DNA of 64,000 bases from Psococerastis gibbosa (taxonomy: Eukaryota > Arthropoda > Insecta > Psocodea > Psocidae): contig OZ020484.1 of assembly GCA_963971405.1 (NCBI GenBank), positions 32,820,770 through 32,884,769 on the forward strand, in the 5' to 3' direction. Shown here piece by piece: positions 33,923-47,263 of the stretch. The position numbers and the translations under genes are program-made. The notes under the pieces are model-generated. The model searched no databases and was not told where the DNA came from. It was given only the letters and a program-made list of their open reading frames with translations. Every line of letters starts with the position of its first letter. The stretch's first letter is position 1.

Positions 33923-35078
33923 GTGCAATATGGAAAAGACAAAGGTAGAAATATCCACATAAATTACCTATAGGTAGTTTTTTTTAATAAAATCGTAATT
34001 GACTTATTCTTTTCTATGTTTTTGAACACACAATAATCTTGTAGGTTCTATAAATACCTAGCCTAAATTCTATTATCTTGCACCTACAGCAGTTCGTATA
34101 ACTCATATTTTGCTCATAGTTTCATATATGAAACATTAGTGTAGGCTACAATTTACAATAATAGAATTTCCAATTTCTGCATTAATACAGTAAGTATTCC
34201 GACCGGTCTTCATGTGGTAAATCCCTCCAATTTGAACAATATACGATACTATTCATTGTTTCTTGCTATATTCAATAATTTTACGTAATTCCTTTAAATA
34301 TTATGTACAGTTGTCGTAGCGTTTTTGTGGTATTTTTAGAATAACCTCCGATATGGCGGCAGATCTTCTTCTTTATATATTAATGTTGCCTCTTCTAGCG
34401 AAGATTGGCGATCATCATGGCAGTTTGAAGCTTGGAAACTACTCCTCCAAATGGGGAAGTCGCGGTTTTGCGAAACATTTGCTCGACATGGTAAATAAGG
34501 CGAAAAATGTAACATATTTGTCAACAGTATATGAGGAGCTTGGTTACAAACGTGGCCAACTCCATTTTTTTTACAAAATGGGGTTTTGATCCGACCTTGC
34601 AGAAAATTTTAATGTCCACCTGCACGTTGTAAAATAAAGTGACAAAAGCAGCCAGATTGCGCACAGAAGTGCTGAGAAGTCTAGGGTTAGCTATAAACTT
34701 AATGCAATTTTCAACAGAAAATCCACTCTCCTGAAAAATTCTACAACTTGGAGTTGGCCATGTTTGTAAACAGCAGCCTTCTCATATATAGATACACTTT
34801 ATTCAAGTGTTTTCATATTTTGCTCGGAAAGATACCACAAAATGGCTGCGACTACTGTACCTATGTAGCCTACTTACCTTATGAATGAGGAGCTAATAAA
34901 AATTATTTTTAATAAGGCCTGAGGTTAGGGCCTTCCCGTGAGAGTGTCCAAAGTCCAAGGGGCGCCAAATGATAGAAAGAAGCTAAATTAAAAAAAAGGA
35001 AGTTAAATGAAATTTACTTACTATGCCGTTTAGCATTAACTTATTTTTGTGGTTAAAAATAAAAACAATACAATGTAA
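33513..35078. other. Gene-free stretch
   Basis: It includes a (TTA)n microsatellite at about 33886-33918 and a block at 34353-34500 related to 13252-13445. No gene supported. Confidence 0.4.
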
Positions 35079-35218
35079 GGCGGTTATTCCACCGACGTCA
35101 ATAGTGATAGTAATGCAGATATTGACGTGGTAGCAGACATTTTTAAATTGTCTCAAATGTCTGCTACCACGTCAATATCTGCATTGCTATCACTATTGAC
35201 GTCGATGGAATAACCGCC
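35079..35218. mobile_element. 140-bp palindromic MITE, TAA TSD
   Basis: A near-perfect palindrome from GGCGGTTATTCCACCGACGT to ACGTCGATGGAATAACCGCC, with TAA on both sides (35076-35078, 35219-35221). The centre contains ACGTGGTAGCAGACATT and its inverse, the shared family core. Confidence 0.88.
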
Positions 35219-35252
35219 TAACAGCAAAGGCTTTCACGGTCGGAGTCGTATG

Positions 35253-35318
35253 AAGAACCAGTAGAATCCGGGCTGATTGGAAGTTCGCTTTCATTTCGCC
35301 TGGATTCTACTGGTTCTT
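35253..35318. repeat. 21-bp-arm hairpin next to the MITE
   Basis: AAGAACCAGTAGAATCCGGG (35253-35272) pairs with the inverse ending at 35318, one mismatch, around a 24-base loop. It sits about 30 bp from the palindromic MITE and may be another short palindromic element. Confidence 0.7.
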
Positions 35319-35603
35319 AAAAAACAATACAATTTTGAATAGCACTTTTCATTCAAAAATTATCTTATTGTAAGGTTAAGATGAAAAATAATCGCCATCA
35401 GTAGGCCTGCTGATAGGCTATAGTAATATAAATTAAATTTGATAAAACCTCCAAATAAATCAAACTTTTTGGGGTGAGGGGTTTTACTGTTGGGGTGTCC
35501 CTTTGCGTCACTACAAAGCTCTCACAGGAGTGCTTTCCGGCTGTATCTAAGCCAGGTCAACGGACTGTGTGAATCAGCAAGCATCACGGTAAGCAGTAAA
35601 TAT

Positions 35604-35690
35604 AGTATGAGAAAGAAAGAAAGAATTTTTTTTTATTTTCCATATGGGCGAATTTTGGGCCTTTCGGTCCACTCTTACAATTAGCCCATA
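35604..35690 (-). repeat. Retroposon 3' end with (TTTC)n tail
   Basis: The minus strand has GTAAGAGTGGACCGAAAGGC, AATTCGCCCATATGG, then A-rich and (TTTC)n. It matches 20750-20830. Confidence 0.55.
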
Positions 35691-38293
35691 ATATGATAAC
35701 GCAATTAGACCTAGCGCAATTGCCCAGCCCAGAAATCCAACTTCCCATACGCGCGATTTCCGTCCAGAAGCACCCATGCGCAACGGGCCAAGTGTTGCAA
35801 TTTACATTTTTTGCGATTTGGAATTTTTCTGTTAAATCTAAAAACTGTTCCAGAATGTCGTAGAAGTGTAGAGCGTCCTTGTTCTAGTGCAGTTGCACCC
35901 CCTCCCCTTAGGCCTTATTATTAAACCAGAACCACAGCTAATAATTTATAAGAAGCTACTTCCGGGGGGAGCAAATATTCTCCTTAGCTTGTGCTGCATG
36001 CAATTATAATTGGTTCATGATTTTACATTTTGTCTGATATTATACCCCTTTAAACCCAAATAAAAGTAATAAATTTCGTGTGGTTTCGCTACTGTATTGG
36101 TAAGCGCCCCTTAATTGGTACAATTAGGGGTCAGTTTTCTGTTTACACAATATTTAATTTAATTTAATAGAATTCGTGAAATCACGTGACAAAATCTATC
36201 ATCTATCATCACAGTTTCGATAGGTAGGCAATTTATTCGGTTATTATTTCTGACTCATCACGCCATTATTGACCAATCGTTTCAAAATGTGTTCCCATCT
36301 CCTCGGTGCTTCTTAAACAGAAAACTGGAAAACGTAAACATAACATTCAAGGTTTTTGCTGACATTATTTGCAACATCATTTGCTCACGGCAGGGTTATA
36401 GGGCTATAACAAAGTGACAGAGCAGCCGTGCGGAAGATGGGAGGTTGTGGCAATCTTTGCCACTTATACATTATGGCGCGAAAAAAATTATTCGGTATGG
36501 TAAAACATAGGGCGTCATAAAAAAAAATCCTCTGAGCGCACCTTATTGTCTAGGCCGCAAAAAACTGGTTCCTCAAAATCAGCTGCTACTGTACCTAGGT
36601 ACACACATTGAGTGAATTACATTATGAATTTGACACTTTGCCCTAAATATCGTTAGGCCTACTTTTTTAACGCCAGGGGGAAGGGGGTGCATGGGTGGGG
36701 CTTGTATGGAAACCATGGTAACGCACACAACACAACGGGGCCAGTAGGTTTTCAACCCCGCCAAAGCTCGCTTGCACAAAAGTTATTTACTTCGACAAGT
36801 CTTCGGCCGTAACATGACTAGTAAGTAACTTTTTTATCAACATCACAGTTGACGCTAATTTCATGCCTATAGGGGTACCCAGAAGTTGCCTTAAATTCTA
36901 TTCATAAGGGAAACAGTGGTCAGGGCTATAGGCGTCGCACTCATATAGTAGGCTACCTATGTATTGAGAAAATTCGAGAATGAAATACGAAGTCTAGATT
37001 CACCTGCGCAATAAACGCAATAGTGTATATAGGCTATATACGATATATAGACCTACATATGTATATTCTTTCAACAATTTTAAGTTTATATATATATAAT
37101 ATTTATATACTCTATAATTATAAAATGTTTTATAATAATAAAATGCTCTATAATAATTATTAAAATAACGGTCATAGGTCGAAGTTTCTAGAACATGTAT
37201 ACAGTAGATCTTTGACGCTTTGTAGTCTATTATAAGTAAATGTTGAGGTCCTGAGGGTCGCTTCAAAATCTGACACCATTTTTTTTATTAATTATTTACT
37301 ATGAAAGTTATAAAAAAAATACAGTACGTCTGAGTGATACCGTACTTTAGAGGCATCAAAATATGTAAATCTACTAAAAACTACATTGTCCATTTTTGAC
37401 ACAACCCTTTACCCTCATTGGGAGAGTGAGAAACATTTAGGGGCGCAGCTAAACAAAGTAAATTTGGAGATTCCTCATCTGTTCACGCCATTGAATGGTC
37501 ACGGAAAGAAACTTTAGCAACAGATTTGTAGCAAATTGTATGGCCTCCAATTTTGAACAGAGCTTAGAAAATATTCTATAGCTACAGACAGAAAACAGAA
37601 AAAGAGGCGTAATTTTTTTTCACTTTCGTTGTATGCTTCACAATAATCCGCCTCGAAGTGAAAAGTGTCAGAATCGGATTCAGCACCGCCAAAAACATCA
37701 AATACGAAAAAAATTTCGAGGCCAACTCAACTTATTTATATTTATTTATACATACATATATTTATATTTACTGGACTGTACCGTACCTAACATATGAATA
37801 TACGATGTATTTTGTGGCAAACAAGTAGTCAGTGCTGGCAAATCCAGAAATCCAAAAATCTTCTCTTGGATCTAAAAAATATGCATGTTAAATAGGTGAA
37901 TGAATACTTCCGCACCTGCATTTTCAAATTTTTATTGTATCCGAAGACCAACTCTACAATGCAGTACCTATTCCTACTCCGATTAAAGTTAAAGTTAAAT
38001 ATACTTGCGCTTGCATATACTGTAGGCTGTGGCTGACGTCAAACCAACGCAAAATTACTTTATCAATGCGGCTGTCGCAAAATTTAAAAAAGAATAAAAA
38101 TAGTTTAAAACAATAAAAAATAGTTGTTCTGTTCAAAATATAAAAAAAAAATGTTTTTTTTCAACCTTGGGAATAGGTAATCTCTAAGTTCGTAATATAT
38201 GTGCATTGTGTTTAGCTGTATACCTATATATAAATATGTTTACAATATTGTGGAAATTCCGTAAAAATATACATCGCTGTGTGTACATACGAG
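35691..38293. other. Gene-free AT-rich stretch
   Basis: Several long AT-rich, partly self-complementary runs (about 37015-37150). No gene, RNA or clear transposon end supported. It may hold the missing first exon of the gene whose visible part begins at 40153. Confidence 0.4.
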
Positions 38294-39466
38294 CAGTGCC
38301 GGATTAACCCATGGGCACTTGGGGCACAGGCCCCCGGCCCCCCCAGAAATGCCTAAAATTCCGGCCCCCCAGAATGAGATATTTTTATATTAAAATATAC
38401 AAAAATAATTGGAAATTAAAAGTAAAAATTGAAAGTAAAACCCCACTATTTCAGCCCTATTCTTCAAAAATATATTAATTCCCAGTAATTTATAAACCTT
38501 ATTCCTCTCATAATGCGTATAATCCCAATATTTCAGACCTATTTTTCAAAAACTTTTACCCGAAGGAAACATCCGGGCCCCACTAGTTCACAATTATATT
38601 AATTCCCTGTAGCCTAATACATATATAAACCTTAAATTTATTGCTTTCAAAATGTGTACAACCTCAATATTTCAGCCTTATTTTTCAAAAAAATTCACCC
38701 GTGGGAGACCCCCGGGCCCCCCTTGTTAGGAATTATTTCAGGTCTGTTTTCGCTAGATTTCTCCCGCGGATCCCCCTTCATATCCTCCGAACCGAACTAA
38801 GGTCATTAATTTAAAAGCTGCATACGTCCATGAGAACGGCTTTCCCCATTTTGTCGAAATTGGTGGAGGGGCCAAATTACACACCGCCCTCTTCGAAAAC
38901 CTATCGTTACGCCACTGACAAGTGCCTCCCCCATTTATGAGGTCTGGGATCGACCAGAGGCTGACGCAGCGACTAGCACTGCGGGCATGAGAACGGCTTT
39001 CCCCATTTTGTCGAAATTGGTGGAGGGGCCAAATTACACACCCCCCTCCCCCCTTTGGACGACAATATATTTTTTGCCTCTAAATTCTAAGTGTTACAGC
39101 ACTCAAAATGCGCAAAACTTCACCATTTCAGCCCTATTTTGCAAAAAATTTCTCCCGGTGGAGACCCCCGGGCACCCTTATCGATAATTATATTGATTCA
39201 TTCTAATATATAAGCCTTATTGCTCTCAATATGTGGAAAACCCCAATATTTCAGCCCTCTGTTTCCTGAGCAACGTTTATGAAAATGGGTGGAGAGGCGC
39301 CAAATTATACACCTTCGAAAACCTATCGTTACGCCACTGACAAGTGCCTCCCCCTTTTATGAGGTCTGGAACCGCCTCTGTCTGGGACCGCCTCGTCCGC
39401 CTCTGGTTTGCACCCACGGCCCCCCATATCTTATGCCCCCCCCCCCCAGGGGTTAATCCGGCACTG
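38294..39466. mobile_element. hAT-type non-autonomous element, 1173 bp
   Basis: It starts CAGTGCCGGATTAACCC and ends with the exact inverse, GGGTTAATCCGGCACTG. The perfect 8-bp duplication CATACGAG flanks it (38286-38293, 39467-39474). The interior repeats a diverged module several times (AATATTTCAGCCCTATTTTT... then a CCCGGGCCCC run), and a block with GAACGGCTTTCCCCATTTTG occurs twice. No transposase frame. Confidence 0.85.
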
Positions 39467-40152
39467 CATACGAGACGAATGAGTTTTATTTGCGAGACTT
39501 TAATGTCAAAATCGAATGGAGTAGGAAGCCTGTGTGGCGCCAGTCTATGCCCCCTTCTCCCCGGCATCCACTCCCCCTCCCCCCTCCCCATTCCCATTCA
39601 TAACACAGCTTCTACTTTATAATAGGCAATGGTTCTTATTGCATGCCCTCTCCGACCTTGTTTATCCCAGCCTATATACCTGGTACCAGTATTGTCTTTA
39701 AAAATCGGTATAATCTATTAAGTTTGTGATACATTAAGTTACAGGATACGGTACCAGCACATATCCTACTGTAGTCACTAGAGTCCAGTATATTTATAGT
39801 ACATACAGTATATAGCAAAAATAATAATAATAATAAATAGCTTTTAATATTATGACAACAGATAAAACGGCTCCACAAAATCAAAATATACATATGTCTA
39901 TTTAGATAACCTGTCCTGTTAGTTTCATTATTGCATTGCGTTTTTCTGTTTTCCCTTTTCTATATCGGGAATTCGTGACGTACAGTACACACACATATTA
40001 TACATTATGTAGCTGCTATAGTATACCAGTATGATTCCATTTCTTTTAAAATTCTCTCTAAAATCTGGCCCCGCTATTTGTAATCCAGAGTTTTGGCGCA
40101 TTATAATAATTTCATTCTACTATAGCCTACCATTATCACTTTTCCTCTTCAG

Positions 40153-40553
40153 AGCCTAGGTCACCTACCAAAAAGAAAAAGAAATCCAAGGAGGGAGAAG
40201 AAACCAAAGAGGAGGAGGAAGTGGTGGTACCACAACAGAACAAGGGTCTCATAATGGGTATCTTCATCTGCCAGTTCATGATCGTGCTTAGCATCGTCAG
40301 CTTCATCTACCTCAGCGTCGCCATTTACAAACCCTCGTACTACGCCTTCAACTCGGGATTCGAACCCCAGCCCGTCATCTGTCACACGCTGCAACTCAAT
40401 CTCACCAACAACTGCTCTTGGGCCTCCTGCGGCGAGTGGTGCCTCACCAAAACGTCCGGGTTCTGCCCCCAGATCTACGTGACTGTCCGACAAAATGCCA
40501 CGGATATGATCCTTGAGAATTGCACGAGGATTTCTACAAACTCTTGTCCACCG
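40153..40553 (+). CDS. First visible exon of the 40-kb TipE/TEH gene
   Basis: Follows TTTCCTCTTCAG. The first two bases complete a codon from an upstream exon, so 40221 is not a real start. It encodes the charged N-terminus, TM1 and the first Cys cluster, and ends SCPP before GTAAGT. Confidence 0.85.
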
Positions 40554-43500
40554 GTAAGTTATAAACTGCGACTTAATAGACTTAAGGCACTAACTGATAA
40601 CAAGCAGCTGCAATGGTTCGGTCACGTCCAAGGAATGGACGTGAGAACAGGACCACCCGGAGGTTGGCAGACGCAAGGCCACAAGGAAGAAGACCCATCG
40701 GCAGACCGAGGACAACCCTTGAAGAACAACTCGCCAGAGCAAGGCACTAACTGGCTCAAAAGCCAAGAGTAGGCGTTAGCTGGTGAGTAGCCTAAGTGCT
40801 GCTGCAGTATTTTACCTTTTGTAAATCAAGTTTTCGGCTTTTGGCGAATTCAGGACCATTGCTTGCCTGTGCCATCACCGCAATTTATTCGACGGCACAT
40901 TGATTGGCTAATAAACACGATAGAATAAAACCTCTTTGATTACACCCATTCTGTTCAAATAAGGGTCCCAAGATCTATATATGTCAGCTTCAACGCTCTA
41001 AATAATAATAAAAATAATAATAATGTAGGTACTTAAATATACAATATACCTACCTAACCTCGCATAGAGCCCAGTGCTGATTTCAGCAACGGTGTTTAGA
41101 GTTCGATAAATTGTCCATAAAGCTAACGAACAGTTTCTGAACCCGAGAACTGAGAAGAGAGACCATTAATCATTATAATATAATAACGTATGATTGGGTA
41201 GGTATCACAATCACAAAAAAAGGTGCTCGTTTGCATAACAAAAAGGATGTCAATAGGCAATGAACAAATTCTTTCATTCATTTTACTATACGGTACCACA
41301 AGTTAAAATACAATTATACAATGAGATTCTCAACCTCGTCATACAATATAATGTGTGCCTGTGACAGTGACCCCACGGTAGAAGTGAAACTGTCCTACTG
41401 CTGTAGGGGGCATTGGTTGACCTCTGATGTGGACCCATATATATAGCTGCGACCTGTTGGGTACTCCGTGATCGACACGCCGCCATCTAATCGAGACACC
41501 CAGCGGACAAAAGCAACACTCAGCCGCATCCCCTCTAATAAGTTCCCTATAGCTGACTCCCGACAACCCCGATGCGCTCCGTTCCGTTTCGTTACACCAG
41601 TGTTTGCCGATCACAATTTCAAAGCCTCCCATAAAAAGTGTTTCACTTCAATGAAACATGCTGCATTCTCAACCACGTCAAACTACATGCATTGATATTG
41701 CAAGTTTGTTCTTGCAGGTAAATTACGAGACATTTAAGAAGATCAACTGCAACAACGGGTCCGAGTGTGGGAAGCTGACCGGGCTGTTCAACTGTTCCAA
41801 GGGACACTGTGCCAACATGTCCCAGCAGCTGCTGTGCCACTACAAAGCCGACGGGCCTGTCATTGATGCTGAGGTCGACAACATCAAACTCAACGGGTAT
41901 ATAATTTATATTTGTTAAGGCAGCAACAATTTATCCATTTCAATTTCCCGCGCATTTTTCTTTTGTTCTAAAACAATTGAATCAAAACCTACTAGTCAGG
42001 ACATGTAGAGTAGTGGTACAGACTCCGACTTTCATCCAAATGGTTGTTGGTTCGAGTCCAAGGGCGGATTTTAGGGGGGTCAGAGGGTACGGACCCCCCC
42101 CCCCCAAATAAAAAATAAACTTACACTAGATAACAATGGGTTTACAGTGGAAATTAAAAATAATTATGTTTTTAACGTTATAATCCACTGAACCTGCCCG
42201 CTGACCCCCTAAATTGGAAGCACAATCCGCCCTTGTTCGAGTCCCACACTTGCTCCATTTTCTGGCCATGCTTTTGAAGGCATGTAAGGCAGACGGTCCC
42301 GGGCTTACCTAGATGAGTAATTATATATAAGAGAGGGCTTATAGTCCTAACTCCGCTAGGTTGGCGTAGTAATAGAACGAAAGTCAATATTTATTTATTT
42401 AATTAACAGCTTAACAGTTTATTTCAAAGTCACCACGCTACACCTCACTATTACGATATTGAAAAATAAACCCCGGTGTTACGTTAATCCCAAACCGCCA
42501 TAATAATAGGTTTAGCTGGTATTGTATTGTATTGTATACATCCATGTACAGCGATATTGACTTTTGATATCCAGTAAGTTATCCAGTATTGTATTAATAA
42601 GTGAAAATTCATTTTTAGACTATTGTAGCCTATACTATTGTACATTTTTTTGCTGCCAGATTTTTCGAATGTAAAAAATCGCAATGCACCAAAATCCGGA
42701 GGCCATTCAGCTGTGACCGGAACTTCTGCCCGCGGATTACCACAACGGGCGTCAACGCGTTTTTAATGTACGAGGACGCGGTATACACAGGTGATTGCGC
42801 ACGAGCATTGGCCAGCAATGTCGCGAATGGAACGGGGCTTGGCTACAAGGTGTCACCCACAGAGATTTGGACCGAGCAGAGCAAAGGCGGCTACTTGCTG
42901 GCCGCCTGTCGCAAGGTTGTTAGAGTTGGAAACACCACAACCTTAAAGTGAGTAAACATCAAGCCAGTCAATCAATAAGCCTAAACTATGTATTCGCTCC
43001 CGCCAAATAGTTTTTTTGCTTTCCAATTTATACGTAGTATAAGGAAAGCTTTGTGATCGTCGAAATTTTCGATTCCGAGATTTTCACGGATTTACACGTT
43101 TTCAGGTCCCAGGAACCCAAAAAAGTGGTTTTTACGAAATGTCTGTCTGTCTGCCTGTCGCTCTGTCTGTCTGTCTGTGCGTCGATTTCCGGGCAAACTA
43201 CTCGATCGATTTTGATGAAATCCGGCATGTAGGTTCACAAAAATCATACCTCGGACTGATTTTTTTATATGGGGCTAACTTAATTTGGGGGGGTTTTATT
43301 CTCAAAAAACTCCAAAAAAACGTCTAAAAAAATTATTTCTCAAAAACGGCTGTAACGATTTCTTTTAAATTCACATACCTTGTAGTCGTTATTAATGTAA
43401 ACGAAATGCGGGGGGTCGCTTGCCCCTTGATAGGTTGCTTCTGGGGGTAAAAAAATAAAAATAACGAAATTTTAATGAAAAATGACTATAAAATAATTTT

Positions 43501-46500
43501 TCTGCGAAACCTTTCTATCGATGATTTCTACCTTCAGGTATGTTTTAGGTGTTAAATTGAGTATCGAAACCGGACAGGTTGCTTTCCCAGAAAAGTATTT
43601 TGTTTTGTAAATAAAAATGTTTTTTTGAAAAAATGATAGAAAATTCACGCTCAAATGCATTGCGTGCCCTGCCAGTATTGCTATGTGGTAATTAATGTGT
43701 TGGTCTGACCTATCTAGAATTTACCTCACCACCAGTGACGAGTGACGTCAGGTGGACAACCCCCCCCCCCCCCACGAGATATCGGAAATTTAACCATAGG
43801 AAAATTATTTACCATGAAATTACTCATTTTCTCTATCTACTAATTTTGAACAATTGGAAAGCATGTTCGAGTAAACTCGGACCGGTTCTTCTTCATTTCT
43901 GATGTCTACCGGCTATGTCTTCTTTAACTAGTAAAGCCTAGGCTACCTTTGCGTGGTCGCTGGTAATGATAATAATCAGGGGCGTAAAGTTGGGGGGCAC
44001 GGTCCAACTTGTCCCCCCCCCCCCCAGCCTCGAGCATTGTAAGACGTGGTTCATACTTCATGGCCCCCTTTGCAGCAATATGAATAAAAGCATTCCTTTT
44101 TAGCTTTGCAAAATCTACATCAGCTATACTTTACAACTATTATAATGCGTAAAACCCTACTATTTTGCTCTTATATTTTCAATGTTACCTTAAATCCTGC
44201 CTGATGACGTCATAAGGTCTACTTAGTTTTGCCCCCGCCATCATTCTAAAATTTTACGCCTCTGATATTAATACAATAATAAGATGTTATATATATTATA
44301 TATTATTAAATACAGTCATATGGGTCCATATAGGCCCTACAAGTTCCATAATAGCTGAGCATATGGTACATTCGTAGATTTATTTCGGGATTTAATGGCG
44401 TAGAGTCTATGCCATAGGTAATGCCATCTTTGCAACATAATTATATTATTCCGAATGAGTCCGCCCCTATAGGGTTTCAAGTTAACTAACATATAGACTC
44501 ACGTCTCACTCCCCCACCAGACTGACAGGTTTGCTGGAATCAGGAATGCTGAAAGCAGGCATTTGAAAAAAAATCCGAAGTCATGATCTATAGATCCCTC
44601 GAAGAACCTTGTTTTTCACAGCATACAGGCTACTGGACTGAGGATTGCAGTCTAGTAAAGAAAAAACTATCCGAACAGATGGCAAGTGCCCCTTCAAAAC
44701 TTCGGCTTATGCAATTGTACAGAATATTAATCAATTAAACACTATGCCTATTATGTGCAACATCCTAACAGGGACGGATCCTTGGGGGGGGGGCGGTGGG
44801 GGCGGCTGCCCCCCCCCCCCAGAGAAAAAGTGTTATACTAGATAGAATGGACTTTTGAAGGAAATTAAGAAAAATTATTACTCTAGTAAAAGAAACGCGA
44901 CATTTTTCCGGCCACCGCCCCCCCCCCCCGAAAACTTTTTCTGAAACCGTCCCTGCAGCCTAAAGCCCAATTCATAAAAAAAGTAATTTTATTTTCCCAA
45001 ATAGCTGACTTGCTGCCAATTACTTAGCATATGCATACATATTTGATGTCTCGCATGAAATAACATTTTCACAGGGGAGGCGCCCGCCAAAACGGCGCCT
45101 TGCACCTGTGGCAATTCGACCTCAGGCTATGAAACCTCCCCAGGCAGTGGCGTAGCCAAGGGGGGTCAGCGGGGTCAGGACCCCCCAAAATTTAGCAAAA
45201 TAGCAAATTTTTAGATAATTATCTAAAAAAAATCGCCTGGGAGACCCCGGTCCACCTTTTTCCAGTTTTGTTAATAAAGTTATCGTCTGCAAAATCAACA
45301 TGTTTTGCCGACAAATTATTTCAGGGCTATCTTCTAAAAAAAAACAATCCCCCGGGGGGGGGGGGTGCCAAATGAAAAACCACCCCATTCGAAAACCCAT
45401 CGTAAGCGTGCAAACTTTATGAAAACTGGACCCCCCCCCCCAAAAAATGGCTACGCCACTGTCCCCAGCATATCTCAATGGCCTGTACTTAATTTTCATT
45501 GCAGCGCAACCGATTGTATAAACGGGACAGTGCTCGCTGAGGCTGACATGCCGACGCCGTTCGTCAACTTCACGACATTCTGGTCAGTTTTTGACAAGAG
45601 CTCACAACCCCTGGACCCGGAGGCCAGGTTCCTTCCTGACCAACGCAACCTGACCATTTACGGGCGTACTAAGCTGTTCATTAACCTGGACGGATGTGTC
45701 AACACGCTGCGCGGTGAATGCAAGGAGTTCACGGCAACGTATGGTCGTGAGGGATTGAATAGGACCGCCATCTCTGTCTTCCCGTGTTATTACAACAAGG
45801 TATGATTTCAACATCTGAGTACAAGGCCGTAGCCAGGATTTTTTTCGGGGAGGGGGGGGTTAGTAATTTCATTGGGTGGTTTTCATTTCTCCTCTCAAAA
45901 TCCGATTCTATCTAGTATCAAGCCATTTCATTTCGGGGGGGGGGGGGGGTTGAACTCCCATGAACCCCCCCTTGACTACGGCCTTGTCTGAGTAGGCCTA
46001 ATATTAAGTAGTAGGAGGTACCTATAAGTACACTGGATATACAGGTATGTATACCAAGCAGTATAGAGCTGATATCTTGTTTGATCAGCAGGGCTTAGCA
46101 TATGACATCTGATGCACAATAAGCAAAGGAAACGAATAATTAGCAAGATTAAAGGACATTAATTTTTTAGCAACCGTGACGTCAACTTATAATATTATAA
46201 TACTTCTATTATAACAACATGACATATAGACAGTCTTATAGGCACCAATTTTTGAATATTCCTGGTGCCACGCCTTATTCTGCCAAGCTTGATAGGTCAA
46301 TTGTAATATTTGTTCAGTAATATTTTCCACAATCACTTTATAATTCTTTGCCATTGTAAAGAATAAAATAACGTATATTATTAAATATATATTTACAGCG
46401 ACCGGTTTCAGCACTAGGTCATCGTCAGGCTACAATCATACAAGCAAGGAAGCAACACTACCTACAGCTAAATTAAAATTAACAAGACAAGTATAAAACA

Positions 46501-47231
46501 TTGGTTCGGGAAACCGGGATCCCTACCATTATTAATTAATGGCTTGTATTACGTTGATCTACCCGTTCTAGACTATGCAAACGCCCCATCGATTAATTCA
46601 GTGCTTTAGGATCGGGAAAGTTGAGCAACCGAAATTTAACCCTATAACTATTATTTATTAATTATGGAAGTATGGAACTACTCATAGCATCATAATATAC
46701 AATATATCTCCGTACCTATACGAATAATTGATAAATAGAGAAGCATTATTTTACGAGTTAACTCTTACCGGTTCTTGCTTTTAAAATATCTTTAAAAAAA
46801 AGTATTGTCTGATAACATAAACAATAAATTAAGGTCTTTTTATAGTAATCAAAATAATAAATAGTTGGGAAATAAAGTAAAATTAAAATTTGCTATGAAG
46901 TTCGTATTTAAAGTAAGTTAGAATCCCGCCAAAAGCAATTATTGACGTCTGAGAACAACAAGGGCTCAACTTTAAATTTAAGCGTAAAACAAACAAAATT
47001 CAAATTTTAAGCTAACATCAGCCAATTAAGAATATTTTGTACATGAAATAATAGTTAATAGCTTATTTCCAACGTTTTTAAGTATTGATTTTATTTTTAT
47101 AATCTTTAAATAGTCAATTTTTAAGCAAACTTTAGTAATACATGGTAAAGTTGAGGTTGGAGATGCTACTGTTATCTCATATTCAGCATTTGCTTTGCAC
47201 TTTATCGTAGTCTCTTCGGAGCTACATATAT

Positions 47232-47263
<32 letters not shown>

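Noticed and set aside
39277..39622. Overlapping ~100-codon frames
   Set aside because: They fall mostly within the hAT MITE 38294-39466 and reflect its GC-rich repeats.
40221..40772. 183-residue single-exon TipE protein
   Set aside because: The frame begins at a GTG inside an exon and runs past a GTAAGT donor into a LINE fragment. Exons 2-5 continue the real protein in phase.
41339..41632. 97-codon minus-strand frame with a nearby TATATATA run
   Set aside because: No domain and no homologous copy. The TATA-like run is in an AT-rich intron and gives no independent support for a promoter.
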